Below, one piece after another: positions 1 through 5,924 of a stretch of DNA of 13,733 nt; within the stretch, counting starts at the first letter, position 1, and each line of letters begins with the position of its first letter. A program made the translations under genes and the position numbers. Source of the DNA: Gammaproteobacteria bacterium (GTDB lineage Bacteria; Pseudomonadota; Gammaproteobacteria; S144-34); the NCBI GenBank assembly GCA_015494165.1, contig WGBS01000284.1, positions 1 through 13,733 of the forward strand, in the 5' to 3' direction. The notes under the pieces are model-generated. The model was not told the DNA's origin and did no database searches. It was given only the letters and a program-made list of their open reading frames with translations.

Positions 1-403
1 CGATGTCGCTGCCGTCCTCGAGAGGCGTGTACTCGGCCGACTCGAGGCGGACCTGCTGGGCGAGCCCGTCGAGGGGCGGCTCGCCCGGCGTGAGGCGCAT
101 CAGTGCCCGGCGCACGTCGTGCACCAGGTCGGCGAGCGCCGCGTCGAAGCGGTCCGTAGCCGCTGCCAGCGCCTCCACCGTCATCCCGAAGCTCACCCGC
201 ACGCGGGCCGGCATGGCCTCGAGCACGGTCTCCGAGCCCGGCCGCAGCACGAGCGCGGGCAGGATCAGCCCGTCGGTGACGCTCCGCGCCGCCCGCCCGC
301 GGCGCACCTGCTGGCCCGCCGCGGTGAAGTAGCCGCCGGTGCCGTCGATGTCCCGCAGCGCCGCCTCCACCGCGTCCAGGATCCGGGCCGCGCGCGAGGG
401 CAT
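1..403 (-). CDS. Tail terminator / gpU-like minor tail protein (3' end cut off)
   Basis: The frame opens with ATG at 403-401, overlapping the stop of the upstream tail gene by one base (TGATG), and stays open to the left edge, so 134 codons are visible and the C-terminus is missing. GGAGG lies five bases before the start (complement at 409-413). The protein begins MPSRAARILDAVEAALRD, a helix typical of tail terminator proteins, continues through a beta-rich middle (TDGLILPALVLRPG, ARVRVSFGMTVEA), then a long helix around residues 80-102 and VRLESAEYTPLEDGSDI at the edge. In lambda gpZ is followed by gpU, which closes the tail tube and binds the head connector; the same position here supports that role. 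Sequence similarity to gpU itself is weak, so the assignment rests on position, length and pattern. Confidence 0.6.
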   Translation of the reverse strand, partial: MPSRAARILDAVEAALRDIDGTGGYFTAAGQQVRRGRAARSVTDGLILPALVLRPGSETVLEAMPARVRVSFGMTVEALAAATDRFDAALADLVHDVRRALMRLTPGEPPLDGLAQQVRLESAEYTPLEDGSDI

Positions 404-1011
404 CACAGCCTCCGCAGCCGGTGCCGCAGCTCATCGGCGAAGCGCCGCTCGAGCAGCGGCTGGATCTCGTCGAGGACCTGGCGGCGCACGCTCTTCCAGG
501 CCTGGTCCACGGACGGGCCATAGAGCACCCGGAAGCTGCGTCGGGTACGGCCGGTGCGGATCGCCACGCCCAGGATCCGCTCGCCGCTCCCCTTGGTGCC
601 GAGCGGGGCAAGGAAGGCCGCGCGCAGCTTGCGGCGCGGACCCGCGCGCTTGACCTTGACGCTGACGCCGGCCGCCTTCCGGCCCGGCGGGATACCGCGG
701 ATGGGGCTGCCCTTGGCGCCCGGGGCGGCCCGCACGAGCTGGCGCGCGTCGTAGCGAGTGAGCAGCACCCGCGTCTTGCTCGCCTGGATGACGGCCTGGA
801 GCCGGTCCGGGGTCGGATCGACGATCTTGAGCTTGTCGCGGATGTAGGTGCGCCTGAGGTTGAGCTCCCGGCCGATCTGCTGCGCGCCGAGCTTGCGGGC
901 CGTGACCGCCGTGCGTTTGAGGGCTCGGTAGGCGGCCAGGCGCACGGCCCGGTTCATCTGTCCCAGACGGCGCTCGGCCTTCCTCGCCCCGCGCACCTCG
1001 AGCCGCATCAT
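403..1011 (-). CDS. Minor tail protein, gpZ-like (Prophage_tail_Z family)
   Basis: A 202-aa basic protein with helical N-terminus (ARKAERRLGQMNRAVRLAAYRALKRTA) and many Arg/Lys residues throughout, including the run GRKAAGVSVKVKRAGPRRKLRAAF and a C-terminal amphipathic helix ending RLRRL. This composition, the length (lambda gpZ is 192 aa) and the place between an FII-like joining protein and a gpU-like terminator fit the minor tail protein Z family, which acts at the head-proximal end of the tail tube. Two consecutive ATGs are available at 1011-1009 and 1008-1006; the first overlaps the upstream stop as ATGA, the usual coupled arrangement, so I use it. The ribosome site is poor, which suggests dependence on translation of the upstream gene. 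Confidence 0.72.
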   Translation of the reverse strand: MMRLEVRGARKAERRLGQMNRAVRLAAYRALKRTAVTARKLGAQQIGRELNLRRTYIRDKLKIVDPTPDRLQAVIQASKTRVLLTRYDARQLVRAAPGAKGSPIRGIPPGRKAAGVSVKVKRAGPRRKLRAAFLAPLGTKGSGERILGVAIRTGRTRRSFRVLYGPSVDQAWKSVRRQVLDEIQPLLERRFADELRHRLRRL

Positions 1012-1292
1012 CGCGCCCACCCCACCCGGATGCCGCCGTCGTCGTAGTCGACGATGTCGATGGTGTAGCGATTGCCACCGGCCTCGACGACGTCGCCCGG
1101 CTCGAGCCGCACGGCCGCGACCGGCACTGCGATGCGCCACCGGCGCTCGGCCACCGTCCCGTCGCCGGCGTCCAGCAGCACGGGCACGATAAGGGCCTCC
1201 ACGTGCCAGGCGGCGCCGTCGCGGCGCACCACCGCCGGCCCGCCAAGCTGGCGGGAGACGGTGTGGGCCATGCGCTCGGCGCGGGCGTGCAT
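1008..1292 (-). CDS. Head-tail joining protein, lambda gpFII-like
   Basis: A 94-aa protein. Its end, LEPGDVVEAGGNRYTIDIVDYDDGGIRVGWAR, lines up by eye with the end of lambda gpFII (a GD-x-L, W-V-D, DDGG, LGR pattern): a turn after GD, a short strand, then DDGG and a terminal strand. FII-type proteins bind the portal-proximal neck and make the surface to which the tail attaches. The N-terminal helix (MHARAERMAHTVSRQL) and the central strands (AWHVEALIVPVLL, WRIAVPVAAV) also fit the family fold. Start ATG at 1292-1290 lies four bases after the preceding stop; a second ATG at 1271-1269 is possible because the ribosome site before the first (GAGG, very near the ATG) is weak. The 3' end overlaps the next gene by four bases. 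Confidence 0.62.
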   Translation of the reverse strand: MHARAERMAHTVSRQLGGPAVVRRDGAAWHVEALIVPVLLDAGDGTVAERRWRIAVPVAAVRLEPGDVVEAGGNRYTIDIVDYDDGGIRVGWAR

Positions 1293-1296
1293 CGCC

Positions 1297-1503
1297 TCAG
1301 CCCTTGGCCTCCGCCTTGGCCTCCTTCGGCGCCTTGGGGAGCTTCGCCGGGTCGTCCACGGCGCGACCGATCCCGAGCAGCAGACGGGCGTCGGCCTCAG
1401 TGATGTCCGCACCGTCCTGGAGCTTGCCCACCTTGAGCGCCGTCCCGACCTTGACCGGCTTGCCGCCGACGGCGCAGGCCTTCGCGATGTAAATCTTGTC
1501 CAT
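1297..1503 (-). CDS. Small phage head-region protein of unknown function
   Basis: A 68-aa protein. Residues 1-50 (IYIAKACAVGGKPVKVGTALKVGKLQDGADITEADARLLLGIGRAV) read as a short beta domain followed by a helix that starts with the common phage pattern TEADARLLLGIGRA; residues 52-68 are an Ala/Lys/Pro-rich tail (PAKLPKAPKEAKAEAKG). Small proteins of this pattern (K-V-x-A-x-V-GG-K, then DAR-LL-G-GRA) are common directly after major capsid genes in siphophage genomes, but no function is established that I know of. The start is well supported by AGGAGGTG seven or so bases before the ATG. It sits 60 bp after the capsid gene, in the place lambda uses for FI, which is also small and Ala/Lys-rich, but I see no real similarity to FI. 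Confidence 0.7.
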   Translation of the reverse strand: MDKIYIAKACAVGGKPVKVGTALKVGKLQDGADITEADARLLLGIGRAVDDPAKLPKAPKEAKAEAKG

Positions 1504-1563
1504 CTCGCACCTCCTCAGGTCGTGGCGGCGGGGCCGGCACCCCGCCGCCTGCAGCCCTCACGA

Positions 1564-3393
1564 TCAGGCGTCGATGCAGAAGCTCTGCGGGTGCCGCACC
1601 GCCACGTCCACGTCCTGGAACACGCGCAGCACGAGCCCGCCCGAGGCGGCCTTGGCGGCCGGGTCCGGCATCACGTCCAGCACGCCCCACATGCCGATCA
1701 GCACGTCCTCGAAATTGCCGAAGATGAGCCGGTTCGGGATCTGGTTGCTCATGACGACCGGGTAGCCGTTCATCTGGCCGTCCTCGAGGACGAACAGCCC
1801 GCTGCCGGCGTCTTTGGGGGTGGTCTTGAGCGTCCCCATCACGCTCGCCGAGGTGACGTAGGCGAGACGGCCGGTGAGCGCCTCGTCGGCGCCGAGCGCG
1901 GTCTCGAATCCGACGATCTCGGCCCAGGTCGGCGTGAGGTTCGCCGAGGCGTCCTTGGTGACGGTCTGGGTGTTGACGCCAGTGGTCGCGATGATGCCGA
2001 CCGGCTCGTTGGCGCCGCCGCCCTGGAGCGCCGCCTTGTCGATGGCGAGGGCCGCGCCCCGCACGAGGTCGCGGCGGACGAGATCCTCGATGCTCGGCGC
2101 GCTCTGCTTGAGCAGCCGCCGCGACATGGCTACCGACCCGGCCACCGTCTTCGGCGACAGCACCACCGAGCCCAGCGTCAGGTCGCTGTCGGTGACGGCC
2201 GCATCGTCCGCCAGCCACTGGAAGCTGGCCGAGCCGAGCTGGCGCGGGATGTCGGCATTGCCTTGCAGGCCATTGAGGACGGTCGCCCCGAGCCGGATGA
2301 CCACCGAGGACGGGCGCAGGCTCTCGATGAACTGGTCCGCCAGGTGGTCGGTCGCGATGAGATCGGCGCCCGTGGTCACGTTCATGACGCGCTCGCCCTC
2401 GGTCTGGCCGGGGCGGCCAATGATGTCGATCGGGACGAAGAAGCCGCGCGGGTCGCGCCCGACGCGCTCGGCGATAGCGGCCGAGCACTCGCGCTCGAAC
2501 TCCGCCTGGCGCCAGTCGCCGTTCAGTGCGGCGTTCAGGGCCCGCAGCAGGCTGTAGCGCCGGCGGTCCTTCTCCGAGAGGTCGAGCTGGCCGGCCGGCG
2601 CCTCCCCGCTCGAGATCTGGTCGCGCTCCGGCAAGCGCTCGAGGAGCTGCTCGCGCAGCTTCTCCACGGTCCAGCCCTCGCGGATGGCCTCGCGGGCGAG
2701 CTCGCGCCCGCCGTAGGCGGCGAAGCGCTCGCCGATGCTCTCGAGGTCGCGGATGCGCTTGAGCTCGCGCTCGCGCACCTCATTCTCCACGGCGCGGACG
2801 TCGACGGTGGGCTCCGGCGCGTCCGCACGCACCTGGGGGGTCTGGTCTTTGCTCATGGTCCGATCCTCCACTTCGCACTCGTAGCACTGCCCGTCGGCGT
2901 CGCGCCCGACGCCCACCGTGTGGTCAGCGGGCACGCTGACCACGCTGATCTCGTACGGCTCCCAGTCCACTGCGCGGTAGGTCTCGACGCCGTCCTCCTG
3001 CGACTCCATCACCATCTTGTGGATCCGGTACCCGACCGAGACGTGCCGGCGGATGCCGTCCACGATGTCTCGGAAGACCTCCTGCACGCGGGCCGAGTTG
3101 CCGAAGCGCACCATCGCGCGCGCCACCCGGTCGCTGCCGATCTCGACCGCTTCGACGACACCGACCTGGTCGGTCGGGTCGTGGTCCATCAGCACCGGCC
3201 CGCCGTCGCGCAGCCGCCCAAGGCGGACGCTCTCGGGCTGGACGTCGAGGACCTCGATGCCGTACCAGCGCTCGACCGGCACCTCGCTCGCGAAGGCGAG
3301 CCGCACGGTGCGGCTCTCCTCGTCGATCCCGTCCCGGCTCAGCGCGATGCTGCGCGTGAGCCGCTCAGGCATCCGCAGCTTGCGTGTCGCCAT
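1564..3393 (-). CDS. Prohead protease / HK97-type major capsid protein fusion
   Basis: A 609-aa polypeptide with two phage head functions. Residues about 10-165 are a U35-type (HK97 gp4-like) prohead protease: the likely catalytic His is H71 in MDHDP, SVGYRI at 119-124 is the usual core strand, and the likely nucleophile is S150 in the EIS-VVSVPAD motif. Residues about 181-290 are charged and helical (ENEVRERELKRIRDLESIGERF), matching a scaffold-like delta domain. Residues about 300-609 are the HK97-fold capsid, with NADIPRQLGSASFQWLADDAAVTDSD in the E-loop/spine region and the end VRHPQSFCIDA. The ATG at 3393-3391 has GAGGAGG a few bases upstream and overlaps the portal gene by 29 bp. Such fusions are known in prophages; the protease would cut itself from the capsid after assembly. 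A separate internal start is listed below. Confidence 0.93.
   Translation of the reverse strand: MATRKLRMPERLTRSIALSRDGIDEESRTVRLAFASEVPVERWYGIEVLDVQPESVRLGRLRDGGPVLMDHDPTDQVGVVEAVEIGSDRVARAMVRFGNSARVQEVFRDIVDGIRRHVSVGYRIHKMVMESQEDGVETYRAVDWEPYEISVVSVPADHTVGVGRDADGQCYECEVEDRTMSKDQTPQVRADAPEPTVDVRAVENEVRERELKRIRDLESIGERFAAYGGRELAREAIREGWTVEKLREQLLERLPERDQISSGEAPAGQLDLSEKDRRRYSLLRALNAALNGDWRQAEFERECSAAIAERVGRDPRGFFVPIDIIGRPGQTEGERVMNVTTGADLIATDHLADQFIESLRPSSVVIRLGATVLNGLQGNADIPRQLGSASFQWLADDAAVTDSDLTLGSVVLSPKTVAGSVAMSRRLLKQSAPSIEDLVRRDLVRGAALAIDKAALQGGGANEPVGIIATTGVNTQTVTKDASANLTPTWAEIVGFETALGADEALTGRLAYVTSASVMGTLKTTPKDAGSGLFVLEDGQMNGYPVVMSNQIPNRLIFGNFEDVLIGMWGVLDVMPDPAAKAASGGLVLRVFQDVDVAVRHPQSFCIDA
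2854..2870 (-). promoter_or_regulatory. Internal ribosome binding site and ATG for a capsid-only product
   Basis: Inside the fusion gene, minus-strand GGAGG (complement at 2865-2869) stands eight bases before an in-frame ATG at 2856-2854, codon 180 (MSKDQTPQV). This is precisely the junction between the protease domain and the scaffold/capsid part. Initiation here would yield a 430-aa delta-domain plus capsid protein without protease. The spacing and strength are as good as those of the genes' own starts in this window; use in vivo is inferred. Confidence 0.55.
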
Positions 3394-4972
3394 CCGTCCC
3401 TCCTCTGCCGGGCCCGTCCAGCGAGACCGTCACGCCCTTCTCGGCCGCGAGCTGCTGGAAGCGCGCGATCTCGTTGAGGACGTCCTCGATGTCGACGCCG
3501 ATCTCCGCCGCGACCTGCTGCGGGCTGCGCAGGCCCGCCGCGATGGCCAGGCGCGTGGCCTGGATGTCCTTGAGCGGGTCCACCCACGGCCAGCGCCGCC
3601 CCTGCCAGTGGTGGGCGCTGTAGCGCTGCATGGCCTCGGACTGGCCGAGACGGCCCGCGAGGTCGGTGTTGAGCAGCGCGTTCGAGAGCCAGCGCCGGTA
3701 GATGGGCCGCAGCACGGCGTGCGCGAACCAGTGCTGCAGTGTCATCCAGCGTTCGCGGTCCTCGAGCGTGCCCGCACGGGCGCTCGAGAAGTTGACCTCC
3801 GAGAGATCGCCGGTCAGCGCGTGATAGGAGACGCCGAGCCCGACGGCGATGTCGTGCAGCACGGTCTTGACGAAGCGCTCGTAGGCCTGGTGCGGGTAGT
3901 CGGGGTTGAACGGCTGGAAGCTGTAGCCGTGCGGCAGGACGCCGAAGGCGCCCGGCTCGGCCTCGTCGAGAAACTCACCCTCATCCTCTTGGTCGGCGAG
4001 CGCGTGCGGCATCCCATCCGGTGTCGTGAAGAACCCCATCTTGGCGGCCCCGACGCGCGCGGCCGTCACCGCCGCCTCCTGGTAGGCATCGAGCATGTGG
4101 ATGGCCGGCATGGCGGCGGCAAGCCACGGCACCCCGCGGAGCTGCTCCGGCTGGTCGGGCAGGAAGGCGTGGATCAGGTCGGTGGCCGGCACCCGCTCGC
4201 GGTTGGTGCTGGTGCCGTCCTCGCCCTCCTTGACGAGCCAGTAGGCCACGGGCCGTCCGGCGGAGTTGAGCTCGACGCCGAGGCGGACGCGGTTGCCGTT
4301 GCGGAGGTCGTCGTTGTACTGCGTGTCGAGCCGGGCCGGATCGAGCAGCTCGATCACGAAGCCCCACGGGTTGTCGCGCGTGGGGCGGACGTCGTGCAGC
4401 CGGATCAGGGCCTCGCCGTCACGGGCCGCCGTGCGGACGATGAGGCGCTGGCAGTCCGGGAACGAGAGCCGGCCAGTGAGCTCGCACACGCCCGGCATGG
4501 CCCAGGCCTGGAAGGCCCGCTCGACGCGCGCGTTGCCGGCGGTGTCGGGCCGGCCGTCCCGGAGTTGCCCGCGGACCTGGAGCAGGAAGCCGGCAGGGCC
4601 GACGACGTGGGTCTCGACCAGCGCCAGGTAGCGCCGCGCGAGATCGGAGTTCTGCTCGAGCTCGCGCGCGCGGTTGCGCAGGATCTTGAGCTGCTGCCTG
4701 AGCTCGTCGTTGATGCGGCCCGTGGCGCCGCCCCAGTCGGCGAAGAGACGGTCGCGTTTCGCGGCCTGCCATCCACGGGCCCAGGTCAGGAGGGAGACGG
4801 CGGCGCCGGCCGGGCGCCGGCGCCACCGCCAGGGCCCCCAGATGACGCGGCCGAGGGCCGAGCGCTGGGCGGGTGCGGCCGAGGCGCGCTCGGCCGCCGG
4901 CGGGACGGTGCGTGGCGTCGCGTCGCTGCCCCTGCGGGCGATGAAGCTCCGAAGGCCCATGCCCCGGAACAT
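3365..4972 (-). CDS. Portal protein, lambda (gpB) family
   Basis: A 535-aa portal, the dodecameric ring at the packaging vertex and head-tail junction. Family features seen include the N-terminal basic segment, DLARRYLALVETHVVGPAGFLLQV (the conserved helix and VVG turn), FPDCQRLIVRTAARDGEALIRL (DGE strand), PWGFVIELLDPARLDTQYN, the RGVPWLAAAMPAIHMLDAYQEAAVTAARVGAAKMGFF helix, and VSYHALTGDLSEVNFSSARAGTLEDRERW, the classic SSAR/LTGDxSxxNYSS signature of lambda-family portals. The C-terminus is short and acidic-polar. ATG at 4972-4970 gives the longest form; ATG at 4960-4958 (MGLRSF) is an alternative and neither has a clear ribosome site. The gene follows the 21-bp tandem repeat and overlaps the capsid fusion by 29 bp. 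Confidence 0.93.
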   Translation of the reverse strand: MFRGMGLRSFIARRGSDATPRTVPPAAERASAAPAQRSALGRVIWGPWRWRRRPAGAAVSLLTWARGWQAAKRDRLFADWGGATGRINDELRQQLKILRNRARELEQNSDLARRYLALVETHVVGPAGFLLQVRGQLRDGRPDTAGNARVERAFQAWAMPGVCELTGRLSFPDCQRLIVRTAARDGEALIRLHDVRPTRDNPWGFVIELLDPARLDTQYNDDLRNGNRVRLGVELNSAGRPVAYWLVKEGEDGTSTNRERVPATDLIHAFLPDQPEQLRGVPWLAAAMPAIHMLDAYQEAAVTAARVGAAKMGFFTTPDGMPHALADQEDEGEFLDEAEPGAFGVLPHGYSFQPFNPDYPHQAYERFVKTVLHDIAVGLGVSYHALTGDLSEVNFSSARAGTLEDRERWMTLQHWFAHAVLRPIYRRWLSNALLNTDLAGRLGQSEAMQRYSAHHWQGRRWPWVDPLKDIQATRLAIAAGLRSPQQVAAEIGVDIEDVLNEIARFQQLAAEKGVTVSLDGPGRGGTDGDTQAADA

Positions 4973-4997
4973 AGCCGCGGCACGCAGCGGCGCAACT

Positions 4998-5039
4998 CAA
5001 AGTGTCCCATTAACGCACCAAAGTGTCCCATTAACGCAC
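4998..5039. repeat. Perfect 21-bp tandem repeat, two copies, before the portal gene
   Basis: A 21-bp unit beginning CAAAGTGTCC and ending AACGCAC is present at 4998-5018 and again without gap at 5019-5039, followed by the first two bases of a third copy. Its AT content is higher than the surrounding coding DNA. It fills the only sizeable gap (75 bp) in the structural operon, just after the two-HTH gene and before the portal start, so it may be an operator pair or a slippage product. A 21-bp period is two helical turns, which would put the copies on the same face of DNA. Confidence 0.9.
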
Positions 5040-5047
5040 CACCCACG

Positions 5048-5362
5048 CTATCCGCGCTCGGTTTCGCGCGAAACCGAAGGCTGCACACGGCGCAGCACGG
5101 TGGCGTGGTGGACGTCGAACTTCGCCGCCACCGCGCGCAGTGACAGCCCCTCGTCCTTGACCAGCCTTTGGATCAACGGCACGTCGTCGATGATGTCGAG
5201 CCGCCGCGGCGCGCGTGGCACCCGGATGCCATACCGCCGTATCGCACGGGAGAACGTGCGCCGCGACACGCCGGCCAGCCTCGCCGCCTCGCTACGGCGG
5301 CAGCGGGCCACGGCGAGGTACATCAGCACCTCGGCTCGGGTGAGGCGGGGCCGCCCGGGCAT
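5048..5362 (-). CDS. Small DNA-binding protein with two helix-turn-helix motifs
   Basis: A 104-aa basic protein. Residues 24-46 (SEAARLAGVSRRTFSRAIRRYGI) form a Fis/NtrC C-terminal-type HTH, where the ending RRYGI is typical. Residues 74-93 (SLRAVAAKFDVHHATVLRRV) form a second HTH like that of resolvases or transposase-type regulators. ATG at 5362-5360 shares one base with the stop of the gpW-like gene (TGATG). The C-terminus VSRETERG is encoded by a perfect 20-bp palindrome, so those residues may be a by-product of a DNA site. Lambda has no gene here, between W and B; it is an insertion in an otherwise standard head module. A transcription regulator acting on the adjoining tandem repeat or the palindrome is my inference. 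No enzyme domain is present. Confidence 0.8.
   Translation of the reverse strand: MPGRPRLTRAEVLMYLAVARCRRSEAARLAGVSRRTFSRAIRRYGIRVPRAPRRLDIIDDVPLIQRLVKDEGLSLRAVAAKFDVHHATVLRRVQPSVSRETERG
5058..5077. repeat. 20-bp perfect palindrome resembling parS
   Basis: TCGGTTTCGCGCGAAACCGA reads the same on both strands. Its core GTTTCGCGCGAAAC (5061-5074) matches the bacterial chromosomal parS core GTTTCACGTGAAAC at 12 of 14 positions, the two differences being symmetrical and central. It lies in the last codons of the two-HTH gene. It could be a ParB-type binding site, an operator of the HTH protein or a weak hairpin; no T-run follows on either strand, so it is not a standard terminator. Confidence 0.75.
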
Positions 5363-5919
5363 CAGAAGCGCACCTTGAGGCTGCGCGGCGGCACCGCCTC
5401 GCCCCGCGCGAGGGCGGCGGCGCGCTCCTCGGCCTGGACCTCGGCCCGGTAGCGGTCGCGCAGCGCGATGAGCTGGGCGGGGTCGCGGTCGACGCGCTGG
5501 TCGCCGAACTGGGCCCGCAGCAGGTCCAGGTCCTGCTCCGTGGCGCGCTGCTCGAGTGCCGCCTCGATCGCGTCCAGCATGCGGCGCGCGTGCGAGCGCC
5601 GGTCCTGCGGCGTGGTAGCGGCCGGGTCCGGCAGCACCTGCAGGAAGCCCGCCCCCAGCGTGTGGCGCTCGCCCGCCGCGTTGTCGACGTAGGCGGTCCA
5701 CTCATAGCGCCCTGGCTGCCATTTCGCCGTCTGCGACGCCGGGACGTCGAAGGCGTGGTCGGCCCCTGACGCCGTGGCGTCGACGTGGTAGACCCCCTGA
5801 TCGCTGAAGATCGCGTAGTGCAGCGTCCAGCCGTCGCTCGCCGGGTAGTCCGGCACCTGGTCGGTCCAGCGCAGCGTGTCGCCGGCGACGATGCGCCCCG
5901 GGATCTGAAATGTCGCCAT
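5362..5919 (-). CDS. Head connector, gpW-like C-terminus with an added beta-rich N-terminal domain
   Basis: A 185-aa protein just after the large terminase, where lambda encodes gpW (68 aa). Residues about 1-105 look like a beta-sandwich (IVAGDTLRWTDQVPDYPASDGWTLHYAIFSD, FDVPASQTAKWQPGRYEWTAYVDNAAGERHTLGAGFLQVLPD). Residues about 113-185 have the gpW-like plan: helix (SHARRMLDAIEAALEQRA), a short hairpin, helix with LIALRDRYRAEVQAEE, then a basic end RSLKVRF. gpW joins the portal after packaging and lets FII bind. Start ATG at 5919-5917 has GGAGGTGA five bases upstream (complement at 5925-5932), located over the end of the terminase gene. The gpW relation is inferred from position and helix pattern; the N-terminal domain's role is unknown. 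Confidence 0.65.
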   Translation of the reverse strand: MATFQIPGRIVAGDTLRWTDQVPDYPASDGWTLHYAIFSDQGVYHVDATASGADHAFDVPASQTAKWQPGRYEWTAYVDNAAGERHTLGAGFLQVLPDPAATTPQDRRSHARRMLDAIEAALEQRATEQDLDLLRAQFGDQRVDRDPAQLIALRDRYRAEVQAEERAAALARGEAVPPRSLKVRF

Positions 5920-5924
5920 CGCCC

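Noticed and set aside
1072..3477. Long plus-strand open frame (801 codons) opposite the capsid gene, and similar long plus-strand frames at 3017-5143 and 5910-8036
   Set aside because: They lie antisense to certain structural genes; in very GC-rich DNA the opposite strand is often free of stops. Their products are low-complexity His/Leu/Arg/Ala-rich with no domain pattern.
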